Shown: piece by piece, positions 1 to 7,011 of the stretch
Position numbering within the stretch: position 1 is the first letter of the stretch
How the letters are laid out: each line of letters opens with the position of its first letter
Source: Blastocatellia bacterium UBA7656
Lineage (GTDB): Bacteria; Acidobacteriota; Blastocatellia; UBA7656
Assembly: GCA_002483445.1 (NCBI GenBank)
Contig: DLHY01000120.1
Location: 1 to 64,000, forward strand
Direction of reading: 5' to 3'
DNA length: 64,000 nt
Made by a program: the position numbers and the translations under genes
The notes under the pieces: model-generated
Told to the model about the DNA's origin: nothing
The model's input: only the letters and a program-made list of their open reading frames with translations
Databases searched by the model: none

Positions 1-87
1 GCGATGTGTGAACATAGAATCAACCTAAAGCGCATCAACCAAAACTTCATTGCTCAGATTGTCGTTAAGCACAAATTGGTTACATGA
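1..87 (+). CDS. partial small ORF running in from the left edge
   Basis: This frame is open from the window edge to a TGA at 85-87 and encodes about 28 visible residues, ending in KHKLVT. I do not recognise the product. The reason to list it is that its stop overlaps the ATG of the next small frame in an ATGA, the usual sign of translational coupling. Its start may lie outside the window, or at the ATG at position 4. It could be chance; the pair sits against an attC-like site, where small gene pairs such as toxin-antitoxin modules are common. Confidence 0.25.
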   Translation, partial: AMCEHRINLKRINQNFIAQIVVKHKLVT

Positions 88-209
88 GCCTCAAGCTTTA
101 CCTGGCCGACAGGCTCCAAAGTCCAATAGTCTTCAAGTACGGAGAAGCGGCGCACGCGGAACCGATCCTGCCGGAATGGAAATTTCCGGTCGATGATCTC
201 TCATCCTAA
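84..209 (+). CDS. 41-residue ORF, possibly a Uma2-like C-terminal fragment
   Basis: A short frame starts at ATG 84 and stops at TAA 207-209, and that TAA is also part of the outer box of the attC-like palindrome. The last residues (ILPEWKFPVDDL) resemble the end of Uma2-family (DUF820) proteins, which usually finish with a similar LPGF.VP...L stretch, but the rest of that family is missing, so this would be a fragment. It overlaps the preceding frame by ATGA. It may be a remnant, a tiny cassette gene or a chance frame. Confidence 0.22.
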   Translation: MSLKLYLADRLQSPIVFKYGEAAHAEPILPEWKFPVDDLSS

Positions 210-275
210 CGTCCCAGTTCAGCCGAATGAAAAGCGCGCAGCGGTTCTTGCGTCGGCTGGAACCGATTGTTAGCT
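203..275 (-). mobile_element. integron attC-like recombination site
   Basis: Read on the minus strand, the 73 bases run AGCTAAC (outer box, 275-269), AATCGG, TTCCAGCCGACGC (inner box), a 25-base centre, TCGGCTGAA (inner box), then GTTAGGA (outer box, 209-203). The TAACAAT...AGCCGACGC half closely resembles the aadA-type attC. The inner boxes pair apart from one extra C, which would be a bulged G on the bottom strand, as in functional attC hairpins. The stop codon of the cupin gene lies in the first outer box, the normal cassette layout. Each outer box has one deviation from consensus. No integrase and no second attC are visible. Confidence 0.7.
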
Positions 276-827
276 CTGTTTCTTTGAGGCATTAAATCGT
301 GTCTCTGCTTCTCGAAATAGAGATTTGACCTTGTCGATATTCCATGGCTGTTCGATTAATGTTTCGTGATCCCATTCGCTTCTCGGTTCTTCTGGATCAA
401 AAAAGTCACCGCCATAAACATGTATTGCGCATGTCATTTTGCCAATTGGATTAAGCACAGAATGGATAATGTCGCGACTGAGCGCAGCTACGCCGCCGAC
501 TCCTAGAGATTTGGCTCCTGCTGCCTCAATGGTTGTTGCTGTTCTGCGCCAGAAAACGTTGTCTTCTCTGCCAGAATATATTCCGATCACTGAAAACATC
601 TGGTGATTGTGTGGCATGAGACTCATGCACGGCGCCCAGACGAAGTTGATGATGGTTAGATCAGCCGATCTATATATTGGTGTAATGCCTGCATGTTCCG
701 GCTCACCAAGCTCAGACATCACCCCCAGGCTATCGGAAACCGCTTCTGCCACAACCTCGCGAATTGCTCCCTGACCCTCAGCAACAGCATTCATACAGTC
801 CTGGATAAAATGATCTTTATCGAACAT
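270..827 (-). CDS. cupin protein of the cysteine dioxygenase-like fold, probable gene cassette
   Basis: A 185-residue protein resembling the predicted metal-dependent double-stranded beta-helix family related to cysteine dioxygenase. The PHNHQM motif gives His73 and His75, and His122 (in DIIHSV) is the likely third iron ligand. An N-terminal helical part precedes the barrel. The substrate cannot be told; family members oxidise thiols. The start ATG at 827 has a good AGGAGAGGG ribosome site. The stop codon lies inside the attC-like palindrome at 203-275, and the gene looks lower in GC than its right-hand neighbours, so it was probably acquired as an integron cassette. It stands alone, 79 bp from the end of the next gene. 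Confidence 0.75.
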   Translation of the reverse strand: MFDKDHFIQDCMNAVAEGQGAIREVVAEAVSDSLGVMSELGEPEHAGITPIYRSADLTIINFVWAPCMSLMPHNHQMFSVIGIYSGREDNVFWRRTATTIEAAGAKSLGVGGVAALSRDIIHSVLNPIGKMTCAIHVYGGDFFDPEEPRSEWDHETLIEQPWNIDKVKSLFREAETRFNASKKQS

Positions 828-906
828 GATTTTATCCTCTCCCTCTCCTGGTTTATGAATCTAGCCGATATACCTTCTCATCAAAAACCGCGCATTACGC
901 TTTCAC

Positions 907-2064
907 CTATTGCCCCGTGCATGTCTCGTTGCAGTGGAACGGCACCGAAAGCGCGCCGTTGGGATTCAGCACCGCTATCATACCGGGCAAGCCTTCGCAG
1001 ATGCGGCCTTTCAGAATTATCTTCGAATAGATGTTAGCCTCCTGGGTCTGCCCTTTCATTTTCATCTTTTTGGGAGACGCGCCGCCCACCGTTACCGCCA
1101 CTCCATCGAAAAAGCGACCCGTAAGGGTGAGCGAAAGCGAGCCTGTAGAACTTCGATCTATCTGGCAACTGTCTATGCGCGAAACCTGCGGAGGCGCGGG
1201 CGGCGGGTCTGGAGCCGAGGAACCGCGACAGGTGAAACTCACTTGAATGCCCTGTTCATTTCCAAGAGGGCAATTGGCTGAAGCGCCTTCGGGCAACTGA
1301 GTGAGATTGCGGCTCGTCCCGTTCGGGCCGCTGACGTAAATCAGAAAAGTCTTTCCCGCGCTGGCCTGACCGAAATCGAATAGCGCATCGATCAGATTCC
1401 CGTTGAGTATGACGAACCTCTGCGCCGCGATGACGTGACTCGGATTATTCTTTTCCACGGCGAAGACCGAAGTCACGTTCGGGCTTCCGTCTGCGAGAAT
1501 AAAACACGAACCGGGAATGATCAGATTTTGCGCAACCGCGCAGTTGCCGTCCGAAGGCGACGCCGATATGACGACCGGCGCGCGGAGTCCTATGTCAATC
1601 GGGCAGGTCACGGTCTGAGTGAAATCGCCGAATACGTTGTCGTCGCCTCCGCGAACTGTCCGGCTCAGGGTAAGGCTGACGATGCCTCCGCAGCAGGCCA
1701 GCGGGAAAGCTGTGCCGGGAAGCTGAGGCGATAGCGCGGGCAGAGTGGCGCGAACGAGCAGCCCGTTTACCTGAGTCACATCCACGAGCGGGATCATCAG
1801 TTCTGCCACTCCGTCTCCGTTCGTGTCGCAGGTTATCTTCACGCTCGTCGGCGGGAACCCGCAGCGAACCAGATTCAGGGTCACATCGCACAGAGCGTTG
1901 ATGATACCGCGGGGCGAGTTCGCATCGACCGCCGGTTGATTGGGCGCGACTGCGACAGGCGCGACCGGAATGACGATAGGGCAGTTATCCTGCGCGCCGC
2001 GCGCAAAGGCCGACAGCGCGAAAACCATTATCATTAAACCCGTCGCGTGAACTCTTCTTTTCAT
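907..2064 (-). CDS. secreted protein with IPT/TIG-like domains
   Basis: About 385 residues with an N-terminal signal peptide (MKRRVHATG then a hydrophobic stretch ending near ARG-AQ). The mature part holds many Cys residues, probably disulfide-bonded outside the cytoplasm, and at least two regions resembling immunoglobulin-like IPT/TIG folds (near residues 170-260 and 290-380). I chose the ATG at 2064 because GAGGGG lies 8-12 bases upstream; an earlier TTG at 2091 overlaps the end of mlaD. It is the last gene behind mlaE-mlaF-mlaD, so it may be a surface or periplasmic partner of that transporter. No enzyme motif is seen and the function is unknown. Confidence 0.7.
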   Translation of the reverse strand: MKRRVHATGLMIMVFALSAFARGAQDNCPIVIPVAPVAVAPNQPAVDANSPRGIINALCDVTLNLVRCGFPPTSVKITCDTNGDGVAELMIPLVDVTQVNGLLVRATLPALSPQLPGTAFPLACCGGIVSLTLSRTVRGGDDNVFGDFTQTVTCPIDIGLRAPVVISASPSDGNCAVAQNLIIPGSCFILADGSPNVTSVFAVEKNNPSHVIAAQRFVILNGNLIDALFDFGQASAGKTFLIYVSGPNGTSRNLTQLPEGASANCPLGNEQGIQVSFTCRGSSAPDPPPAPPQVSRIDSCQIDRSSTGSLSLTLTGRFFDGVAVTVGGASPKKMKMKGQTQEANIYSKIILKGRICEGLPGMIAVLNPNGALSVPFHCNETCTGQ

Positions 2065-2087
2065 AAGACTGATCCCCTCTGCGTTTT

Positions 2088-3194
2088 TCAAAACAAACTC
2101 ACCTTGATGCTCAGGTACTTCCTGGGGTTCTGGCGGAAATCGTACAGCATCTTTACCAGTTCCGATGACATTTGATTTACGTTATTGTAGAGCTTGTCAT
2201 CGTGCAAGAGTTTTCCGGCGGTGCCTTCGCCGCGATCCAGTCGCTCGCTGATGCTGCGAACTGAAGCGACGGTGGCCTGAAGGTCAGTGTGAAGCTTCTC
2301 GTCCTTGACCAGCTTGCCCAAGGTGCCGCGACCGGCCTCTATATCGCCTATGATGCGGTCGAGCTTGTCGAGCGAAGAATTCACTTTCACCACCGCGTCG
2401 GCGGCATCGCTGTAAAGCCTCTCGTCTTTGAGAAATTTTCCGGCAGTGCCTTTGCCCGCGCGCAGATCAGCGGTCATCTCCTTTAGCTCATTCGTCAGTC
2501 CTCGCACGTCATCGTAGAGCTTGGCGTCATTGAGCAGTTTTGGTATCGTCCCATCTCCCTGCTGAATGCGCTTGACTAGGTTTTGGGCCTCGACAATCGT
2601 GCGGTTGAGGTTGACGAACAGCGTGTCGTCATAGAGCAGCTTGCCGATAGTACCCTGACCTTTCTGAATGTTTCCGACGAGGTCCTGAATCTGATTGGCC
2701 ACCGTGTTGAAGGCTACGAGCAGATCGTTGGCTCCTGAAAACACCTGAGTCATCCCGGCCACGTCTTCGCTTTCTATCTCGCCGCCGTCAGCGACCACCT
2801 GGCCTGCGGTCGTCCCTGTGGTTATATCGATGACGCGATCTCCGAGGAACCCCTGCTGGCCAAGCACCGCCTTCGAATCCGTTCGGACGCGACCGCGAAC
2901 TTCGCCCGCATCCAGCGTCATCGTGATCAGTATGGTTTTGGCCGTTTTGCTGTCCGGGATTCCCTGCGCGAAGTCTACGCCTGACACCTGCCCGACTCTC
3001 ACTCCCGCGAGCCGGACTTCATCGCCGGCCTTGAGTCCGTCGGCTGCGGCAAAGCGAGTCTGGATCGAAAGCGTGTTTTTGAATATCGAAATATCGCCCG
3101 TAACCGAGAGTATGAAAACAATGAGGATGACTATGGTGACGACAGCCAGCAGGCCGACGCGAATCTGAGAGAGGGTTGTTGTCTTCCTGGCCAT
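2088..3194 (-). CDS. mlaD: MlaD-family MCE protein, periplasmic lipid-binding component
   Basis: 368 residues. A single N-terminal membrane helix (about 12-34) anchors the protein in the inner membrane, followed by an MCE domain (about 39-120, with LKAGDEVRLAGVRVGQV). In Mla systems this component forms a hexameric ring that passes phospholipids between membranes with the MlaE permease and MlaF ATPase. The C-terminal half is unusual: five units of about 38 residues share the pattern G.GT.GKLL.D..LY, for example GQGTIGKLLYDDTLF, GDGTIPKLLNDAKLY and GEGTAGKLLHDDKLY. The longer C-terminal region may build an extended helical barrel, as in tunnel-forming MCE proteins. It lies 14 bp downstream of mlaF in the same operon. 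Confidence 0.9.
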   Translation of the reverse strand: MARKTTTLSQIRVGLLAVVTIVILIVFILSVTGDISIFKNTLSIQTRFAAADGLKAGDEVRLAGVRVGQVSGVDFAQGIPDSKTAKTILITMTLDAGEVRGRVRTDSKAVLGQQGFLGDRVIDITTGTTAGQVVADGGEIESEDVAGMTQVFSGANDLLVAFNTVANQIQDLVGNIQKGQGTIGKLLYDDTLFVNLNRTIVEAQNLVKRIQQGDGTIPKLLNDAKLYDDVRGLTNELKEMTADLRAGKGTAGKFLKDERLYSDAADAVVKVNSSLDKLDRIIGDIEAGRGTLGKLVKDEKLHTDLQATVASVRSISERLDRGEGTAGKLLHDDKLYNNVNQMSSELVKMLYDFRQNPRKYLSIKVSLF

Positions 3195-3208
3195 AAAACC
3201 TCCTTCGT

Positions 3209-4021
3209 CTATTCACGGAAAAATTCCTGTAGGTAAGGATCCGTCGATTGCCACAACTCTTCGTCCGCTCCGCTGAATATGATTTTGCCATCGCGCAGCA
3301 TCAGGAACTGAGTGTTGACGAGGCAGAAGTTGCCGTTCTCCTGACGGATTTCTATATCGCCCGATTCGCTTATGGTGGCGAAGTTCGAAGAGAGCAACTT
3401 CACGTCTCCAATCCGGTGAGTGACGAAGATGGAACTGACTCCTTCGAGGTCGCGGAGCTTTATAGCAAGTTCAAGAATAGCGCGCGCCGTTATGGGATCG
3501 AGTCCTGCGGTCGGCTCGTCGAACAGCACGATTTTCGGATTGCCCGCAAGCGCGCGAGCGATGCCCACTCTGCGCCGCATTCCGCCCGAAAGCTCCGAAG
3601 GCATCATGTACATGGCAGGTTCGAGATTGACGAATCGGAGCAACCTCTGAACCATCGCTTCGATTTCAGATTCGGGCAATCCTTTTTCGAAGAGCCGATA
3701 GCCGACGTTTTCATAAACCGTAAGCGAATCGAACAATGCGCCTTCCTGAAAAACCATTCCGATCTTCTGGCGAGCTTCGATCAACTCGGCTTCCGAATGA
3801 TCCGTCACGTCCTCGCCGTCGATTATTATTCGCCCCGAACTGGGTCTGATCAGGCCGAGCGCGAGTTTGAGTATAGTCGATTTTCCCGTGCCTGATCCTC
3901 CCATAACTATCTTCGTCTCGCCGGGATTGACCGCGAAGCTCACGTCATCGAGTATGACGCGATCTTCATAAGCCATCGTCACGTTGCGGAATTCAATGGC
4001 GCTGCTGATTTCAGAAGACAT
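3209..4021 (-). CDS. mlaF: MlaF-family ABC transporter ATP-binding protein
   Basis: 270 residues, the normal size for this family. Walker A is GGSGTGKST (41-49), the ABC signature LSGGMRRR begins at 144, and Walker B leads into DEPTAGLDP (168-176). The LSGGM signature is typical of the MlaF/Ttg2A subgroup. The protein would power phospholipid trafficking at the cytoplasmic face together with the MlaE permease encoded 16 bp upstream and MlaD encoded 14 bp downstream. The C-terminus adds a segment with FLMLRDGKIIFSGADEEL, the usual end of MlaF proteins. Gene order mlaE-mlaF-mlaD matches the common operon. Confidence 0.93.
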   Translation of the reverse strand: MSSEISSAIEFRNVTMAYEDRVILDDVSFAVNPGETKIVMGGSGTGKSTILKLALGLIRPSSGRIIIDGEDVTDHSEAELIEARQKIGMVFQEGALFDSLTVYENVGYRLFEKGLPESEIEAMVQRLLRFVNLEPAMYMMPSELSGGMRRRVGIARALAGNPKIVLFDEPTAGLDPITARAILELAIKLRDLEGVSSIFVTHRIGDVKLLSSNFATISESGDIEIRQENGNFCLVNTQFLMLRDGKIIFSGADEELWQSTDPYLQEFFRE

Positions 4022-4037
4022 AACAGAAGTTTGATAA

Positions 4038-4793
4038 TCAACTGAACGACAGAATGAGTTTTCCGAGGAAGAAATCGGAAACCAGTATCAGAATATCAGA
4101 CAGCACGACAGCCTGAGTCGTCGACCTCCCCACTCCGACCGTGCCGCCCGATGTGCGCAGCCCCGCGCGGCAACTGACGGCGGCGATGATGATGCCGAAC
4201 ACCAGCGGCTTTACAAGCCCGCCGATGATGTCGTTATAAGTCAGAGCTTCTTTCGCCGAGCTTATATAAACCGAGCTTGCGACTTTCATCAGCGATACGG
4301 CCACGATCCAGCCTCCTATGGTTCCGACCATATCGGCTACGATCGTCAGCGCGGGAGTCATAATCATCAATGCGATGAGTCGCGGCCAGACGAGTTTTTT
4401 CACCGGGTCGGTTCCAAGAGCGCGCATCGCATCGACCTGTTCAGAGACGACCATCGAGCCAAGCTCGGCGGCTATGGCCGATCCCACCCTTCCGGCCAGC
4501 ATCAATGAAGCCAGCACCGGCCCCATCTCTCGCACCAGAGATGTCATCACGAGCGTTCCGGTCACGCTCGTAGCGCCGAACGTCTTGAGCGCGCTCGATG
4601 TCTGAAGCGCGAGTATGGCTCCGGTGAAAAAACCTGTCAGCACGATGATTAGGAGCGATCCCACGCCTATGCTGTCCATCTGAGCGAAAATCTCGCGCAG
4701 GTAGTAAGGCTTGGACATCGAGCGGCGGAAAGCGCGCCCGATCATCAGAGTAGCTTCCTGCAATTCGTAGATGGCGTCGAAAATTGCGTTCAT
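4038..4793 (-). CDS. mlaE: MlaE-family ABC transporter permease
   Basis: 251 residues with five or six hydrophobic segments, starting after an amphipathic N-terminus. Family features include the LTGFFTGAILALQT stretch, REMGPVLASLMLAGRVGSA and the central AELGSMVVSEQVDAMRALG region. In characterised Mla systems a dimer of this permease sits in the inner membrane, carries the MlaD ring and is driven by MlaF. It is the first gene of a minus-strand operon running mlaE, mlaF, mlaD and a secreted protein. The 237 bp before it separate it from the divergently transcribed pta gene and must hold both promoters. The direction of lipid transport cannot be read from sequence. Confidence 0.92.
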   Translation of the reverse strand: MNAIFDAIYELQEATLMIGRAFRRSMSKPYYLREIFAQMDSIGVGSLLIIVLTGFFTGAILALQTSSALKTFGATSVTGTLVMTSLVREMGPVLASLMLAGRVGSAIAAELGSMVVSEQVDAMRALGTDPVKKLVWPRLIALMIMTPALTIVADMVGTIGGWIVAVSLMKVASSVYISSAKEALTYNDIIGGLVKPLVFGIIIAAVSCRAGLRTSGGTVGVGRSTTQAVVLSDILILVSDFFLGKLILSFS

Positions 4794-4964
4794 CTAAGTT
4801 GATCTCTAATCGACAGCTTTTTGCTTGAGTCGTTTCGCGCCTCAGGCCTTTCGCGCTACTCGGCTGAGTGTCATTATGATGAAGGCTTGATGGGAGTCCG
4901 TCAAGGGAAGAAGGCATCGCCTAAATCACCGCCGCGCGATCAGCGAAAACAGGATCATTGCATT

Positions 4965-4993
4965 TTGCGGCTCAGGTTTTAATCGGCTACAAT
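4965..4993 (+). promoter_or_regulatory. sigma-70-like promoter of pta
   Basis: TTGCGG (4965-4970) and TACAAT (4988-4993) are separated by exactly 17 bases, a close match to the housekeeping -35 and -10 boxes. The pta start codon follows 37 bases later, with GGAGG at 5016-5020 as ribosome site. Confidence 0.6.
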
Positions 4994-5030
4994 CACACTC
5001 CCTGAAATTCGACCCGGAGGACTTTCCCCG

Positions 5031-6029
5031 ATGCAGGCGCTTGAACGAATACGCGCACGCGCTGCCGCAGACCCGAAACATATAGTCCTCGCCGAAGGCG
5101 AGGATGATCGCACAATCGAAGCCGCTTCGCTCTGCGCCCGCGAGCGGATCGCGCGCGTCACGCTCATCGGACGTGAAGACGTAGTGCGCGATAAAGCTTC
5201 ACAGAAAAACCTCGATCTGACCTCAGTCGCAATAATCGATCACCGTCGCTCCAAAGACATCATTCGCTACGCCGCCCGTTATCACGAAGCCCGCCGCGCG
5301 AAAGGGGTGACTCTGGATGAAGCGCGGCGTCAGATGGAAGACCCGCTCTATTTCGCAAACCTGATGGTGCGCGAGCGAGACGCCGACGGCAGCGTTTCGG
5401 GCGCGACTCATACCACAGGCCATACGGTCAGCGCTGCCCTCAAATGCATAGGCCCTGCGGCTGGACTGAAAATCGTTTCGAGTTTTTTTCTGATGGTCGT
5501 TCCCCGTAGCTCTTCGGGCGAACAGGGCGCGTTCATATTCGCCGACTGCGGAGTGGTCATCAATCCTACGGCCTCAGAGCTTGCCGAAATAGCAATCGCT
5601 TCGGCCCGATCAGCGCGGACGATGTTAGAAGTCGAAGCGCGAGTCGCCTTGCTTTCCTTTTCGACCAAAGGCAGCGCCTCTCATTCACTCGTCGAAAAAG
5701 TAGTGGAGGCGACTCGAACTGCTCGTGAGCGCGCGCCTGAACTGCTCATCGATGGAGAACTTCAGGCCGACGCCGCGATAGTGCCTTTTGTCGCTCAGAG
5801 CAAAGCTCCCGGCAGTCAGGTCGCAGGTCTCGCCAACACGTTGATATTTCCGAATCTCGAATCAGGAAATATCGCCTACAAACTTGTCGAACGCCTCGCA
5901 GGAGCTACAGCCATCGGCCCCATCCTTCAGGGGCTGGCTCGTCCAGCCAACGATCTTTCGCGCGGCTGCAAGGCCGCTGACATCCGCGACGCCGTTGCCA
6001 TCACCGCCGTTCAAGCGATGGGCCGATAG
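5031..6029 (+). CDS. pta: phosphate acetyltransferase
   Basis: 332 residues, the length of the short bacterial Pta form that lacks the N-terminal regulatory domains. It should convert acetyl-CoA and phosphate into acetyl phosphate and CoA, in the overflow and acetate pathway. Family features are VLAEGEDDRTIEAA near the start, the VSGATHTTGHTVSAALK segment near residues 123-139, and the C-terminal ANTLIFPNLESGNIAYKLV and GPILQGLARPANDLSRG motifs. The ATG at 5031 has GGAGG ten bases upstream and a good promoter. An acetate kinase gene, its usual partner, is not adjacent; the next gene encodes a small Dabb protein. Some related enzymes act on butyryl-CoA, but the motifs favour Pta. Confidence 0.93.
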   Translation: MQALERIRARAAADPKHIVLAEGEDDRTIEAASLCARERIARVTLIGREDVVRDKASQKNLDLTSVAIIDHRRSKDIIRYAARYHEARRAKGVTLDEARRQMEDPLYFANLMVRERDADGSVSGATHTTGHTVSAALKCIGPAAGLKIVSSFFLMVVPRSSSGEQGAFIFADCGVVINPTASELAEIAIASARSARTMLEVEARVALLSFSTKGSASHSLVEKVVEATRTARERAPELLIDGELQADAAIVPFVAQSKAPGSQVAGLANTLIFPNLESGNIAYKLVERLAGATAIGPILQGLARPANDLSRGCKAADIRDAVAITAVQAMGR

Positions 6030-6056
6030 ATAAAGATGGCCGGGAGAAAAATTCTA

Positions 6057-6350
6057 ATGATAAGACACGTCGTATTTTTCAAATTCAAAGCGGAAGCAAG
6101 CGAAGAGCAACGCACTAAGGCGTTGGAGGCGTTGCGCTCTCTGCCCGGAAAGATAGACTTCATCCGCCACTTCGAAGTCGGTCTGGATATCGTCCGATCT
6201 CCGCGCGCATGGGACGGCGCGCTCGTTTCGACTTTCGATGACTTCGACGCGCTTGGTCGCTATGCCACGCACCCGGATCATCTGCCGGTGGTCGAAATCA
6301 TGAAACAGACATGCGAGGCGATAGGATCGGTCGATTTCGAAATCGATTGA
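6057..6350 (+). CDS. Dabb (stress-responsive alpha/beta barrel) protein
   Basis: 97 residues beginning MIRHVVFFKFK, the typical start of Dabb-domain proteins (Pfam Dabb). These small dimeric ferredoxin-like barrels are found in bacteria and plants and mostly lack a defined reaction. The match runs through the whole length: LRSLPGKIDFIRHFEVGLD in the middle and ATHPDHLPVVEIM near the end. I chose ATG 6057 rather than the upstream ATG at 6036 because family members start there and GGGAG lies about 10 bases before it. It follows pta by 27 bp on the same strand and may be cotranscribed, but no functional link is known. Confidence 0.82.
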   Translation: MIRHVVFFKFKAEASEEQRTKALEALRSLPGKIDFIRHFEVGLDIVRSPRAWDGALVSTFDDFDALGRYATHPDHLPVVEIMKQTCEAIGSVDFEID

Positions 6351-6351
6351 A

Positions 6352-6807
6352 TCACTGTGAAGAGCCGGTGTGATCGTGAATGATTTTCCATCCGTCTGAA
6401 AGTTTGCGAAAGATCAGAGTGAAGAGTCCGCCTGCTTCGCTCGAACTCATTTTCAGATGCCAGCGCCCGCGAACGAATGCGCCCGCAGGGCCGAGCATCT
6501 CGATTTGAAGATCGCTGAACGTAAGCACCCCCATCCCGCGTCCTTCGCTCTGATATTGCTGGCGATATCTGGTGAGAGTCGCTTCCCACCCCGCAGTCTT
6601 GGTCGAGGTGGAATAAAAACTCAGATCGGGCGAATTCCAGTAGCCTTTCATGAAACCTTCGAGATCGCGGCGATTCCACGCTTCAACCTGAGCGTCGAGT
6701 ACCGCGCGAATCTGGCGGACGCTCGAAGACTCGCGTTTGTTCTGTCCCGCGAAGACTGAAACACTCAGTGCCGAAATAATCATCAGTGTGCAGATGCGTT
6801 TTATCAT
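6352..6807 (-). CDS. exported SnoaL/NTF2-like protein (DUF4440-type)
   Basis: About 151 residues. A signal peptide (MIKRICTLMIISALSVSVFAGQ) is followed by a cone-shaped NTF2-like fold: IRAVLDAQVEAWNRRDLEGFMKGYW and, near the end, the KLSDGWKIIHDHTG stretch, typical of DUF4440/SnoaL-type proteins. Members are often periplasmic proteins of unknown ligand. ATG 6807 has a perfect GGAGG seven bases upstream; longer frames run back through palindromic repeats and are not credible. The end lies 1 bp from the end of the convergent Dabb gene. The leader before this gene contains palindromes shared with the leader at 43.4 kb. Confidence 0.75.
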   Translation of the reverse strand: MIKRICTLMIISALSVSVFAGQNKRESSSVRQIRAVLDAQVEAWNRRDLEGFMKGYWNSPDLSFYSTSTKTAGWEATLTRYRQQYQSEGRGMGVLTFSDLQIEMLGPAGAFVRGRWHLKMSSSEAGGLFTLIFRKLSDGWKIIHDHTGSSQ

Positions 6808-6812
6808 GCCCT

Positions 6813-6950
6813 TTCCTCCGAAAATGTTCGACAAGCTGCCAGCTTGTCGAAGGCTGCCAGTCGGACGGCAACGACAATCTGCCAGATTGTCGGACATCAG
6901 ACGCAGCCCTTTTCATATTTTCCGTGCGCGCGCAATCTGCCGGATTGCGC
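6813..6950 (-). repeat. cluster of three short palindromes in a gene leader
   Basis: Three hairpin units share a CTGCC-rich centre with variable arms: TTCGACAAGCTGCCAGCTTG... at 6827-6851, CGACAATCTGCCAGATTGTCG (6872-6892, 21 bases in full) and GCGCAATCTGCCGGATTGCG... at 6930-6950. Arm changes are matched on both sides (G/C against A/T at the same pair), so the pairing is conserved. The first unit is followed on the minus strand by ACATTTTCGGAGGA, the ribosome site of the gene starting at 6807. The same arrangement occurs at 43.4 kb. Confidence 0.75.
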
Positions 6951-7011
6951 TACGAAACTCCTCGGCTGAAGTTTGTCGAGCTATGCGCGACCGGGTAGAA
7001 TCAACCCGCTT

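Noticed and set aside
6808..6897. Longer start for the SnoaL-like protein
   Set aside because: The added residues are encoded by the palindromic repeats and a perfect ribosome site precedes the ATG at 6807.
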